A stretch of DNA of 64,000 nt, from positions 1 to 64,000 of the forward strand of contig JAAZOD010000009.1 in assembly GCA_012797975.1 (NCBI GenBank), given 5' to 3'. A program made the position numbers and the translations under genes. Source of the DNA: Pelolinea sp. (GTDB lineage: Bacteria; Chloroflexota; Anaerolineae; Anaerolineales; Anaerolineaceae). Positions 17,224-25,783 of the stretch are shown here, piece by piece (the first letter of the stretch is position 1; each line of letters begins with the position of its first letter). The notes beneath the pieces are model-generated. The model saw only the letters and a list, made by a program, of their open reading frames with translations, was not told where the DNA came from and made no database searches.

Positions 17224-17940
17224 ATGAGTTCAACAGTTTCAATGAATACAAAGATCCTTGTCATCGAAGACGAAGAAAGAATGGCACGCTTTGTTCGATT
17301 GAACCTGGAGCAGGATGGTTTCCAAGTAGATGAAGCTTTGACGGGCAGAGAGGGATTGGATAAATTGCGCACCTTTATGCCCGACCTCATCCTGCTCGAC
17401 ATCATGTTGCCCGACCTGGATGGTTTTGAATTATTGAAAATGATCCGGGAGATCAATACGGTGCCAGTGATTATGCTGACAGCCAAGGGAGAAGAGGAAG
17501 ATAAAGTGCGCGGGCTGGAATTGGGAGCGGATGATTATATAACCAAACCTTTCAGCCCGCGAGAGCTGGTCAGTCGAGTTAAAGCAGTGCTGCGCAGAAT
17601 CGAATCCACCAGTATGAGTACGGAAGAGATGATCCAGGTGGACGATCGCCTAAAAATTGATTTCAACCGCCGTGAGATTTGGGTGGAAGGAAAACTGGTG
17701 AAGTTGCGTCCCACGGAATACCGCCTTTTATATCATCTCGTCCAAAATGCGGGTTGGGTCTTAACCTACGATCAAATCCTTTCCAGGGTATGGGGGTATG
17801 AATACCGGGATGAGCCCCATTATGTGCGGTTATACATCAATTACTTACGCCAAAAACTTGAAAAGGATCCCTCCAACCCTAAATATATCCTCACTGAACG
17901 AGGGGTTGGCTATCGTTTTTACGATTACCGCCGAAAATAG
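17224..17940 (+). CDS. OmpR/PhoB-type response regulator, orphan
   Basis: 238 residues. Receiver domain residues ~7-120: acidic pocket E-D-E-E, phospho-acceptor Asp in L-I-L-L-D-I-M-L-P, switch Thr in M-L-T-A-K-G and the Lys in I-T-K-P-F-S. The C-terminal winged-helix DNA-binding domain (~135-235) has L-R-P-T-E-Y-R-L-L and V-R-L-Y-I-N-Y-L-R-Q-K-L. All phospho-signalling residues are intact, but no histidine kinase is encoded in the neighbourhood. The ATG at 17224 has an AGGAGG site; an in-frame ATG at 17242 is an alternative. The next gene is hsp20. Confidence 0.92.
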   Translation: MSSTVSMNTKILVIEDEERMARFVRLNLEQDGFQVDEALTGREGLDKLRTFMPDLILLDIMLPDLDGFELLKMIREINTVPVIMLTAKGEEEDKVRGLELGADDYITKPFSPRELVSRVKAVLRRIESTSMSTEEMIQVDDRLKIDFNRREIWVEGKLVKLRPTEYRLLYHLVQNAGWVLTYDQILSRVWGYEYRDEPHYVRLYINYLRQKLEKDPSNPKYILTERGVGYRFYDYRRK

Positions 17941-17962
17941 AACCATTTTTAACGAAATTCCT

Positions 17963-17999
17963 ATACAGCGCTTGTACTTTTTTAATACATGCGCTGTAT
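17963..17999 (+). promoter_or_regulatory. Palindromic operator candidate at the hsp20 promoter
   Basis: A perfect 9-bp inverted repeat, ATACAGCGC (17963-17971) and GCGCTGTAT (17991-17999), 19 bp apart. The arms flank a possible promoter, TTGTAC (17972-17977) and TATTAT (17997-18002). It is not the CIRCE sequence. A weak terminator of the upstream regulator gene is the alternative reading. Confidence 0.45.
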
Positions 18000-18025
18000 T
18001 ATTTTGTGAAAATAAGGAGGTCGAA

Positions 18026-18466
18026 ATGACAAAGATAATAAAACGTGATCCATTTTACGATATTGTCAGTGCAAGGGATTCGATGGATAGGATGCTGGAC
18101 ACCTATTTCAATCGCTTTCCGATGGATTTTGAAGGATATGGCATCGTCGATCTCGATATGTACCAAACCGGAAATGACGTGGTAATCGAAGCATCCATCC
18201 CTGGTATCAATCCTGACGATATCAACATCTCCGTTACCGGGGATGTATTGACCATCAAAGGTGAAGTCAAAGAAGAAAAAGAAAACAAGGAAGCTGATTA
18301 TCACATCAGGGAACGAAGATATGGCAGCTTCAGCCGTTCCATCACTCTCCCAACGCAGGTTGTCACCGATAAAGCCAACGCAGAATTCAAGAATGGTATT
18401 CTTAAACTGACCCTGCCCAAAGCAGAAGAAGTAAAACCGAAGACCATCACGGTAAAAGCTAAATAA
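18026..18466 (+). CDS. Small heat-shock protein Hsp20
   Basis: 146 residues with an alpha-crystallin domain at ~45-135: E-A-S-I-P-G-I-N-P-D-D-I-N-I and the C-terminal G-I-L-K-L-T-L-P-K signature, ending with a V-K-P-K-T-I-T-V tail that carries the I-x-V oligomer motif. ATP-independent holdase chaperone. The ATG at 18026 is selected by the AAGGAGG site 7 bases upstream. A second Hsp20 gene lies at 29715-30137 in the window. A palindrome sits across its likely promoter. Confidence 0.92.
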   Translation: MTKIIKRDPFYDIVSARDSMDRMLDTYFNRFPMDFEGYGIVDLDMYQTGNDVVIEASIPGINPDDINISVTGDVLTIKGEVKEEKENKEADYHIRERRYGSFSRSITLPTQVVTDKANAEFKNGILKLTLPKAEEVKPKTITVKAK

Positions 18467-18483
18467 AATATTAACATTGTATG

Positions 18484-18531
18484 AAAACCTTTCCGAAATC
18501 AAAAAATCCTGTACAATGACGGAAAGGTTTT
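18484..18531 (+). terminator. Inverted repeat between hsp20 and thioredoxin genes
   Basis: 12-bp perfect arms AAAACCTTTCCG (18484-18495) and CGGAAAGGTTTT (18520-18531), loop 24 bases, followed by GCTTTT. Best read as the hsp20 terminator; an operator for the thioredoxin gene is also possible. Confidence 0.5.
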
Positions 18532-18560
18532 GCTTTTAAAAAGAGTTAGGAGAAGAATAA

Positions 18561-18911
18561 ATGAATGAACCAATTCACGTAACCGATTCCGCCTTTAAAA
18601 AAACGATATTGGAATCGACGGTGCCGGTGATTGTAGATTTTTGGGCACCCTGGTGCGGCCCATGCAAGATGGTTGCTCCAATTCTGGATAAGGTTGCCAA
18701 AGATTATGAAGGAAAATTGATCGTCGCAAAGGTGAACACGGACGAAAATCAGGAATGGGCTTCGCGTTATGGTGTGCAGGGAATTCCTACCATGCTTTTC
18801 ATATCCGATGGAAAAGTCATCCATCGTCAGGTCGGATCGGTGCCGGAAGGGATGCTGCGTGAGGCAGTGGACCAATTCCTTTCGGTAATTCAAGAGACCG
18901 AAAAGAAATAA
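18561..18911 (+). CDS. trxA: Thioredoxin
   Basis: 116 residues. Classical thioredoxin fold with the redox motif W-A-P-W-C-G-P-C-K at ~residues 30-38 and the cis-Pro loop G-I-P-T-M. Cytosolic dithiol reductant reduced by thioredoxin reductase. The ATG follows an AGGAG site. A strong bidirectional terminator lies immediately after it, so it is a single-gene unit. Confidence 0.93.
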   Translation: MNEPIHVTDSAFKKTILESTVPVIVDFWAPWCGPCKMVAPILDKVAKDYEGKLIVAKVNTDENQEWASRYGVQGIPTMLFISDGKVIHRQVGSVPEGMLREAVDQFLSVIQETEKK

Positions 18912-18924
18912 ACGAAGCAATCCC

Positions 18925-18957
18925 AGAAAAAAGACCCAACCGGGTCTTTTTTCTTTA
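18925..18957. terminator. Bidirectional intrinsic terminator
   Basis: 13-bp perfect stem AGAAAAAAGACCC (18925-18937) and its complement (18942-18954), loop AACC. T-rich on both strands; it separates thioredoxin from the converging murA. Confidence 0.88.
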
Positions 18958-20229
18958 ACAACGTTTGATCGAAGCGCCCAAAGCTGCTAATTTTTCATCG
19001 ATTTTTTCATACCCGCGGTCAATTTGGCGGATATTGCGTATAGTAGATGTGCCGGATGCGGATAAGGCGGCCAGAAGCAACGCCATGCCTGCGCGAATAT
19101 CAGGACCGGAAAGATCATCTCCATAAAGCTGGGTAGGACCTTGTACAATGCAGCGGTGCGGGTCGCACAGTACGATTTGTGCACCCATGCTGGCCAATTT
19201 GTCGGTAAAGAACATGCGGCTTGGATACATCCAATCATGAAACAGGATCGTGCCTTTCGACTGGGTGGCAATCACAATGGCAATGCTCATCAGATCGGTT
19301 GGGAAGGCAGGCCAGGGCATGACACTGATCACGGGGATGGCATTGTTCAGATCCGGTTCAATACATAAACATTGATCGGAAGGGACGAAAATATCATTGC
19401 CTTCTTCCTCCCATGTCACCCCCAGACGATTGAAAACAAGCTTCACCATGGCCAAATACTGTGGCCCGGCATTCTTGATCTTGAGCTCGCCTTTTGAGAT
19501 TGCTGCAGCGCCGATGAAACTGACAACCTCAAGATAATCGGGGCCAATCGTGAATTCACCGCCAGACAGGGAAGCAACTCCTTCGATCTCCAGTGTATTT
19601 GACCCAATGTTGTCGATCTTGGCTCCCAGCATGTTCAAAAACTGACATAACTCTTGAATGTGGGGCTCCGAAGCGGCGTTGCGGATGATGGTTTTCCCTT
19701 CTGCTTTGACGCTAGCCATAATGGCATTTTCCGTAGCTGTCACACTGGCCTCATCCAGCAGAATATCTGCTCCTTTGAGATGCTGACAGCGAAACGTGAA
19801 AATACGATTGCACTCAACTTCTGCACCCAATTTTTGAAGCGCTAGAATATGAGTATCCACCCTTCTTCTGCCGATCACATCACCGCCGGGAGGGGGCAAG
19901 GTGATATATCCCGCTCTGGCAAGCATAGGACCGGCCAATAAGATGGATGCGCGGATCGCCTTGCAAAGTTCCGGATCCAACTCTGAAGGACAGATCTCGG
20001 AGGCCTGAATTTTCCAGGTGTGGGCATCGATTGTTTCGAATGATACTCCCAGACTTTCCAACAGAGCACGCATGGTATGGACATCAAGAATATCCGGAAC
20101 ATTATGGAGAATGATGGGTTCTTCAGTCAGGATGCAAGCCGCCATGATTGGAAGCACGGCATTTTTATTCCCGGATGGTGTTATTTCGCCTTTTAAGGGA
20201 ATTCCACCCTCTATGATGAATTTATCCAT
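18955..20229 (-). CDS. murA: UDP-GlcNAc 1-carboxyvinyltransferase MurA, Cys-to-Asp form
   Basis: 424 residues, normal length. First committed step of peptidoglycan synthesis: enolpyruvyl transfer from PEP to UDP-GlcNAc. Seen: S-G-N-K-N-A at residues 19-24, and the flexible active-site loop reading P-P-G-G-D-V-I-G-R-R-R-V-D. The loop Cys (Cys115 in E. coli) that acts as general acid and is alkylated by fosfomycin is Asp117 here, as in mycobacteria and chlamydiae, so the enzyme should be active but fosfomycin-insensitive. A GGGAGG site precedes the ATG. The SIS-domain gene lies 13 bp upstream on the same strand. Confidence 0.95.
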   Translation of the reverse strand: MDKFIIEGGIPLKGEITPSGNKNAVLPIMAACILTEEPIILHNVPDILDVHTMRALLESLGVSFETIDAHTWKIQASEICPSELDPELCKAIRASILLAGPMLARAGYITLPPPGGDVIGRRRVDTHILALQKLGAEVECNRIFTFRCQHLKGADILLDEASVTATENAIMASVKAEGKTIIRNAASEPHIQELCQFLNMLGAKIDNIGSNTLEIEGVASLSGGEFTIGPDYLEVVSFIGAAAISKGELKIKNAGPQYLAMVKLVFNRLGVTWEEEGNDIFVPSDQCLCIEPDLNNAIPVISVMPWPAFPTDLMSIAIVIATQSKGTILFHDWMYPSRMFFTDKLASMGAQIVLCDPHRCIVQGPTQLYGDDLSGPDIRAGMALLLAALSASGTSTIRNIRQIDRGYEKIDEKLAALGASIKRC

Positions 20230-20242
20230 GGAAAACCTCCCA

Positions 20243-21292
20243 TTAGAATGTTTCAGTCACTTTTCGCAATCCTTCTGGTTTATCAGGGTCAAGGCCTCTC
20301 TCGATCGCTAGTTGTCGACCTAAGAATTGCCCAGGAATTACACTGACGATTGGGGAAAGTGTTTCAGGAATTTCTGCTGGAATACGGAAACCGAGGTTAC
20401 TTTCAGACAGAATTGTATCATCAGCAGTAATCGTGATGGTTTCACCATCTAACGCTTTTACATCTCTAAACATTTGCTGCATGTCATCGAAAACTTTCCC
20501 GAATGGAGCAATAATGATGACTGGGAAACCTTTATGAATGGTTGCGATAGGGCCGTGTCGGAAATCAGCGGAAGAATAGGGGTCTGCATTGATGCCGGTC
20601 AATTCTTTTACTTTCAAAGCAACTTCAAAAGCAGTGGAATAATTCAATCCTCTTCCCAATACAGCGCAGCTTTCAATGTAACGATAGCGCTGAATGTGGC
20701 TCAGGGACGGTTCAGTCGTATCGATGGTGGTCTTCATCAAATCAGGGATACGATAGATTTGGTTGACAAATTCATCATTTCCCATGAAAGCTGCCGAAAG
20801 CATGGCAAGAGCAATTAATGAATTGGTATATGATTTTGTAGCTGCCACCGCTTTTTCTTCACCGGCGTGGATGGGAATGGTGAAATCAGAGGCCGTTGCC
20901 AGTGGGGAACTGGCATTGTTGGTGATACAGATGGATGTGCAGTGCTGTTTTTTGGCATCTTTGATGATTTGCACAATATCCGGAGACATTCCCGATTGGG
21001 AGATGGAAAGTATTAACGTATTTTGCAATTCGGGGGGAGTAGTATAGAGGGTGAAAAGAGAAGGTGTGGTAAGTGCAACTTGAAAACGATTGTTAATTCC
21101 AAACAGGTATTGCGCATATCTGCCGGCGTTGTCAGAACTGCCGCGTGCGGCAATGAGCACATAATTGAAGGATCCGCGCACCTCTTGAACAATATTTTTT
21201 ATATTTTGGAATTCTTGTTCAATCAGGTCGTGGGCTAAAGCAGGTTGTTGGGTTATTTCATGGTAAAGTTGGTCGGTATTGAGAGTATTCAT
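20243..21292 (-). CDS. SIS-domain sugar isomerase (GlmS isomerase-half type)
   Basis: 349 residues. Two SIS domains: the first has R-G-S-S-D-N-A and S-I-S-Q-S-G-M-S-P-D, the second has G-R-G-L-N-Y-S-T-A-F-E and L-K-V-K-E-L. The C-terminus D-P-D-K-P-E-G-L-R-K-V-T matches GlmS-type proteins. The glutaminase half is absent, so ammonia must come from elsewhere or the enzyme acts as an aminosugar deaminase, deglycase or isomerase. It is placed directly before murA, which suggests supply of amino sugars to the wall. Confidence 0.85.
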   Translation of the reverse strand: MNTLNTDQLYHEITQQPALAHDLIEQEFQNIKNIVQEVRGSFNYVLIAARGSSDNAGRYAQYLFGINNRFQVALTTPSLFTLYTTPPELQNTLILSISQSGMSPDIVQIIKDAKKQHCTSICITNNASSPLATASDFTIPIHAGEEKAVAATKSYTNSLIALAMLSAAFMGNDEFVNQIYRIPDLMKTTIDTTEPSLSHIQRYRYIESCAVLGRGLNYSTAFEVALKVKELTGINADPYSSADFRHGPIATIHKGFPVIIIAPFGKVFDDMQQMFRDVKALDGETITITADDTILSESNLGFRIPAEIPETLSPIVSVIPGQFLGRQLAIERGLDPDKPEGLRKVTETF

Positions 21293-21399
21293 TCTTTTTC
21301 ATCACTTTTTTTTGAATCTGGTGTTTTCCATACTGTACTAGTATAACCAGAAACCAAAACTAGAGTATACTGTTTTTATTCCTTTCGTGGAGAGAAATT

Positions 21400-22530
21400 A
21401 TGATCACCATTCATAAAGTTGATACGGAATCAAAAAAGGAAGTAAAAGAGTTCGTCGATCTTCCCTATCGTTTATTTAAAGATGTACCTCAATGGGTGCC
21501 TCCACTAAAAAGTGGCGTAAGAGATACTCTAAATCGCAACAAACATCCCTTTCATGAACATTCAGATGCCGATTTCTTTGTGGCAAAAGATGGCGACGAG
21601 GTGGTGGGACGTATTGCCGTATTGGAAAACAAAGTTTATAACCAGTATCACAATAAAAAACAGGCTTCCTTTTATCTGTATGACAGCGTAGATGACCAGG
21701 AAGTTGCCAACAAGCTCTTTGAATGTGCTTTGGACTGGTCCCAGAAACGAGGAATGGAATACTTCCTAGGTCCCAAAGGTTTTTCTCCCTTTGATGGCTA
21801 TGGCTTTCAGGTTGAAGGCTTTGAACATCGCCAGATGATGAACCTGATGAATTACAACAAAGAGAATTATCCAAAATTTGTAGAAAATTTGGGATTTACA
21901 AAAGTGGTGGATTGGGTATCAAGCTACGCTGATATTGCAGAATTCAGCATGCCCGAAAAGATTCATAGGGTGGCAGAAAAAGTTCGCGAGCAGGGCAAAT
22001 TTAAGGTTCATAAATTTAAATCAAAATCTGAACTGGCTAAATTTGTTCCTTTGATTGGACAGACCTATAACAAGACTTTCAAAAACAACTGGGAATATTA
22101 CCCGCTCACACAAAAAGAGATCGATTATGCGTTCAAAGACGTGACCATGGTAGCTATTCCTGATCTGATCAAGATTATTACCTATAAAGATGAAATTGTA
22201 GGTTTCCTGCTGGCATTTCCGGATATTTCTGCCGCTTTTCAGCGACACCCCAAGGGAGAATTGACGCCTGCCATGGCTGTGGACCTCCTGCATGAGGTGA
22301 ACCATTCAAATTGGGTGGACTTCGATGGAATCGGTGTGCTGCCAGAGTATCATGGTTTTGGCGGGAATGCATTGTTATTTGATGAGATCGAAAAAACTGC
22401 CAAGAGCCATCACTTCGAACACGGCGAATTGACAAATATTGCAGAAACAGCGGTGCAGATGCGCAAAGACCTGGAGAATCTGGGTGTAAAGCCCTATAAA
22501 AACCATCGAATCTACGGAAAGAGCATTTAG
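21400..22530 (+). CDS. GNAT-like acyltransferase-fold protein
   Basis: 376 residues, about twice a single GNAT domain. It begins with I-T-I-H-K-V-D and contains F-F-V-A-K-D-G-D-E-V-V-G-R-I-A-V-L (~residues 60-80) and a later G-F-L-L-A-F-P-D block plus G-I-G-V-L-P-E-Y-H-G-F-G-G-N-A-L-L, which resembles the acetyl-CoA-binding loop. The acceptor is unknown. GGAG precedes the ATG. A 17-bp terminator stem follows, so it is a single-gene unit. Confidence 0.65.
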   Translation: MITIHKVDTESKKEVKEFVDLPYRLFKDVPQWVPPLKSGVRDTLNRNKHPFHEHSDADFFVAKDGDEVVGRIAVLENKVYNQYHNKKQASFYLYDSVDDQEVANKLFECALDWSQKRGMEYFLGPKGFSPFDGYGFQVEGFEHRQMMNLMNYNKENYPKFVENLGFTKVVDWVSSYADIAEFSMPEKIHRVAEKVREQGKFKVHKFKSKSELAKFVPLIGQTYNKTFKNNWEYYPLTQKEIDYAFKDVTMVAIPDLIKIITYKDEIVGFLLAFPDISAAFQRHPKGELTPAMAVDLLHEVNHSNWVDFDGIGVLPEYHGFGGNALLFDEIEKTAKSHHFEHGELTNIAETAVQMRKDLENLGVKPYKNHRIYGKSI

Positions 22531-22531
22531 G

Positions 22532-22576
22532 AAATCAAAGAAACTGCCGAACCTTTGGCAGTTTCTTTGATTTAAA
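22532..22576 (+). terminator. Strong intrinsic terminator
   Basis: 17-bp perfect stem, 22532-22548 with 22557-22573, loop 8 bases, A-rich and T-rich flanks. It follows the GNAT gene and can also act on the opposite strand. Confidence 0.85.
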
Positions 22577-22668
22577 TAATGGGCAGGAAAAAATGCCTCT
22601 TCCAAGAAAACAGGTGAGGTAATGATTCTTTGTTGCCTTACCACTGATGAGATGAAAAGAAAGGATTT

Positions 22669-23331
22669 TTACGAATCGAGGAGCAATTTCAATTGGCGTA
22701 CCGCTTGGGTGATTCCAACCGGGTTGCGGAAAATGGCGGAGCCAACCACGAAAGAATCCGCACCGGCCTGAATTGCTTGCGGCAATGTCGTCGCGTCCAC
22801 ACCACCATCCACCTGCAAATAGATATCCCGTTTCTGCAGATCGATCATCTTTCGGATTTGTTGGATTTTTGACAAGACCGGAAAGATGAATTTTTGGCCG
22901 CCGAAGCCGGGGTTCACACTCATGACCAATACCAGGTCTATCATATCCATGACCGCTTCGATGGAGGATGCCGGAGTGCCAGGATTGAGGACAATGCCAG
23001 CCTTACACCCATGATCTTTGATATTCTTTAACGTGCGATGGATATGGGCGTCGGTTTCAATATGAACAGAAATCAAGTTCACTCCCGCCTCTGCAAAACG
23101 AGGAATGAAATCATTGGGATTGGAGATCATCAAGTGTGCATCCATCGGCAAAGGAGTAAGCTGTCTGCAAAGCTGAGCGATATCAGGACCCATGGAAATG
23201 TTGGGTACAAAATGACCATCCATGATGTCCAGGTGAATCCAATCGATACCTGCTGCAGTTGCCTGGTCCAAGGCGTCTTTCAAGTTTGAAAAGTCAGCGT
23301 TCAAAATTGATGCATTGATGATCTTTTTCAA
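22669..23331 (-). CDS. rpe: Ribulose-phosphate 3-epimerase
   Basis: 220 residues. TIM barrel enzyme of the pentose phosphate pathway interconverting ribulose-5-P and xylulose-5-P. Seen: I-H-L-D-I-M-D-G-H-F-V-P-N-I metal/catalytic block, D-A-H-L-M-I, V-N-P-G-F-G-G-Q, V-D-G-G-V and G-S-A-I-F. All catalytic Asp and His residues are present. The ATG overlaps the kinase stop (ATGA), so it is translated with the kinase; rpe next to a Ser/Thr kinase resembles the rpe-stk order found in many Gram-positives. Confidence 0.95.
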   Translation of the reverse strand: MKKIINASILNADFSNLKDALDQATAAGIDWIHLDIMDGHFVPNISMGPDIAQLCRQLTPLPMDAHLMISNPNDFIPRFAEAGVNLISVHIETDAHIHRTLKNIKDHGCKAGIVLNPGTPASSIEAVMDMIDLVLVMSVNPGFGGQKFIFPVLSKIQQIRKMIDLQKRDIYLQVDGGVDATTLPQAIQAGADSFVVGSAIFRNPVGITQAVRQLKLLLDS

Positions 23332-24308
23332 AAGATTTCTCCAGATTGAATTTCATTAATCTTACTACAAGCTTTATGGGGAAAATCCGCAGGAATGGGC
23401 TTTGTCTTTGCGCGGTCGAAGGAAAAGGACTCCGGATGTCTCTCAACCTGGTTCCTTTGCAGGAGTTTGGAATTTTTTTGACAATAAATGTTGAGTGCCG
23501 CGTTAAATTCTGCCGCATTCGTGAAGCGGTCGGATGGAGATTTGGCAAGCGCGCGCAGCATGATCTCTTCCAGATCTGCAGAGATCGAGTCGGAAAGCAA
23601 ACAAGGATGCGGCGGTTCCAAGGTCTGGTGCATGCGGATCAGCACTTCCAGATCATCATGGTAGAAGGGTGGATAACCTAACGCCAGGATAAAGAGAATG
23701 ATCCCCAGCGCATATACATCCGATGCATACGAAGGATTAAAACCTTGTGGCAATTCCGGCGCGAGATATATCGGTGACCCCCAGATGGTTTTTTGATCAG
23801 GGTGGACATATTTCTGACGGGATGCTCGGCATGCTAGGCCGAAATCGCTCAAAATAAGCTGGTGGTTCTCACACACGAAGATATTCTGTGGTTTCAGGTC
23901 GTTGTGTAGAATCTTGCGTTTATGCAAATAGGATACGGCGTCTGTGATCTGCAAGAAATACCGCAGCATTTCCATTTCACTCATGACTGTTTTCACTGCC
24001 AGGAATTCTCGAAAGTTGAGATCACCATAATATGGCATTACATAATAGGAAAAATCCGAGGTTGAGCCGGACGCGAGTGTTTTCTGAACCGTCGGGTGCT
24101 GAAGAGAACGAACGATCCTGATTTCTCGTTTGAAGAGTGCTGGGTTATCTTTTGCACGACCAATCTTCACAACAATGGGAGCATCGCGCACCAAGTCTCT
24201 TCCAGCATAGAGCAGCGACATACCTCCTGCGTTGATCTTCTCCACTAATAGAAAGCGATCATTCAGAAGGATACTAGAAAAGTCTGCTTCTCGATGTTCC
24301 AACTTCAT
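23328..24308 (-). CDS. Soluble Ser/Thr protein kinase (non-RD type)
   Basis: 326 residues. Kinase domain ~18-275: glycine loop I-N-A-G-G-M-S, Lys48 in V-V-K-I-G, catalytic loop H-N-D-L-K-P-Q-N (135-142) and D-F-G at 155-157, then the A-P-E-L block (S-P-I-Y-L-A-P-E). The usual H-R-D is H-N-D, so this is a non-RD kinase not expected to need activation-loop phosphorylation. There is no membrane helix or PASTA repeat, unlike PknB. It is co-translated with rpe and divergent from an SH3 protein gene. Confidence 0.9.
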   Translation of the reverse strand: MKLEHREADFSSILLNDRFLLVEKINAGGMSLLYAGRDLVRDAPIVVKIGRAKDNPALFKREIRIVRSLQHPTVQKTLASGSTSDFSYYVMPYYGDLNFREFLAVKTVMSEMEMLRYFLQITDAVSYLHKRKILHNDLKPQNIFVCENHQLILSDFGLACRASRQKYVHPDQKTIWGSPIYLAPELPQGFNPSYASDVYALGIILFILALGYPPFYHDDLEVLIRMHQTLEPPHPCLLSDSISADLEEIMLRALAKSPSDRFTNAAEFNAALNIYCQKNSKLLQRNQVERHPESFSFDRAKTKPIPADFPHKACSKINEIQSGEIF

Positions 24309-24359
24309 AATAATCAGGTAATATAGTTAATAATATTCTATATTTATGGAATAAAGAGA

Positions 24360-24812
24360 ATGAAAAGATCTAAATTACCATTCTTGTTCGGGATCATCTT
24401 GGGGATTGGCTTTTTTATCCTGGTGCTGGTTATCATCTTTTCATTTCCCAATACCAAAGAGAGCGCCCTTCCGACTGCTGTATTGAATATCACACCCTAC
24501 CTGCCTACCAGCACAGTCTCTTCAGCATATCAAACCGAAACTGCCGTTTCCACGGAACAAACCACCGCAATTCCGGGAGTGTTTGCCACCAATATGCGCG
24601 TGCGCGTTTCTAATACTGGTGGCGACGGGTTGAAAATACACAAAGAGCCAGCTATAGAATCGGACACATTGACAATAGCTTCTGAAAACAGTCTATGGAT
24701 AATAGTAGAAGGACCAACCATCAATCAAAGCCGGATTTGGTGGAAAATCCAATCACAAGATAATGGAACAACGGGATGGGCTGTACAGGATTATTTAACC
24801 GCTGAATACTAG
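24360..24812 (+). CDS. Membrane-anchored SH3-like protein
   Basis: 150 residues. One N-terminal membrane helix (F-L-F-G-I-I-L-G-I-G-F-F-I-L-V-L-V-I-I), a Thr-rich linker to ~residue 75, then an SH3-like domain (G-G-D-G-L-K-I-H-K-E-P ... W-W-K-I-Q-S). A surface-binding role is inferred. It is followed 21 bp later by the MoxR ATPase gene, so it may be the first gene of that operon. Confidence 0.7.
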   Translation: MKRSKLPFLFGIILGIGFFILVLVIIFSFPNTKESALPTAVLNITPYLPTSTVSSAYQTETAVSTEQTTAIPGVFATNMRVRVSNTGGDGLKIHKEPAIESDTLTIASENSLWIIVEGPTINQSRIWWKIQSQDNGTTGWAVQDYLTAEY

Positions 24813-24833
24813 TAATCCCGGGAAGAGGCAGCT

Positions 24834-25781
24834 ATGGAATTCAATGCAGTGAACTCGCTGGCAGGAAAGATCATCGAAAATCTTGAAAGGGTGATCATCG
24901 GAAAACGGGATGCGCTGGAAATGGTCGTGCTGGGATTGTTATGTCGCGGGCATATTCTTATCGAGGATGTGCCGGGCACCGGCAAAACCGTGCTGGCGAA
25001 AAGTTTGGCTATCAGTTTGGGCGGTAAATTCAGCCGTATCCAGTTTACCCCTGATATGCTGCCCAGCGATGTGACTGGAATTTCCATGTACAACCAGGCC
25101 AGCCAAACCTTCGAATTTAGGCCGGGTCCGGTGATGGCGGAGATCGTCCTGGCTGATGAGATCAACCGTGCCACACCCAAAACTCAATCGGCTTTATTGG
25201 AAGCCATGGAAGAAAGGCAGATAACCGTGGATGGCGAAACGCACATACTGCCTGAAGGATTCCTGGTATTTGCCACGCAAAACCCGATCGAATATGAAGG
25301 CACTTTTCCATTACCCGAAGCGCAATTAGACCGTTTTTTGCTGAGAGTGCATATCGGATATCCGAATTTTGTGGATGAATTGCGCATCCTGGAATCGCAG
25401 AAAATCACCCATCCTATTGAATCTCTCCAGGCGGTGACGAACATTGAGGAATTGAAAAGAGCTCAGCACGAAGTTAAACGGGTACATGTGTCGGAGCCCA
25501 TCAAACAATACATTGTCAGCATTGTAGAAGCCACCCGCGAGGATAAAGATGTTTATCTGGGGGCTTCGCCCCGTGGCAGCTTGGGACTGTATCGGGCCGG
25601 GCAAGTGTTTGCCATCCTAGAAGGACGTGATTTTGTCACTCCCGATGATATCAAAAAAGTCACTGTTCCGGTGCTGGCACATCGCATTGTCCTGCATCCA
25701 TCAGCGCGCATCAAGGATCTCAATAAAGATGCACTGGTGACAGAGATCGTGGAACGGGTGGAAGTGCCTGTGCGCGGTTAG
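24834..25781 (+). CDS. MoxR-family AAA+ ATPase
   Basis: 315 residues. AAA+ chaperone-like ATPase: Walker A in E-D-V-P-G-T-G-K-T, Walker B L-A-D-E-I-N-R-A, sensor 1 A-T-Q-N-P and arginine-rich P-L-P-E-A-Q-L-D-R-F-L. A lid domain ends the protein. MoxR proteins help assemble or activate protein complexes together with DUF58 and VWA partners, and the DUF58 gene follows 2 bp later. A GGAAGAGG site precedes the ATG. Confidence 0.93.
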   Translation: MEFNAVNSLAGKIIENLERVIIGKRDALEMVVLGLLCRGHILIEDVPGTGKTVLAKSLAISLGGKFSRIQFTPDMLPSDVTGISMYNQASQTFEFRPGPVMAEIVLADEINRATPKTQSALLEAMEERQITVDGETHILPEGFLVFATQNPIEYEGTFPLPEAQLDRFLLRVHIGYPNFVDELRILESQKITHPIESLQAVTNIEELKRAQHEVKRVHVSEPIKQYIVSIVEATREDKDVYLGASPRGSLGLYRAGQVFAILEGRDFVTPDDIKKVTVPVLAHRIVLHPSARIKDLNKDALVTEIVERVEVPVRG

Positions 25782-25783
25782 GT

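Noticed and set aside
17963-17999. CIRCE element upstream of hsp20
   Set aside because: The palindrome sequence and spacing do not match TTAGCACTC-n9-GAGTGCTAA.
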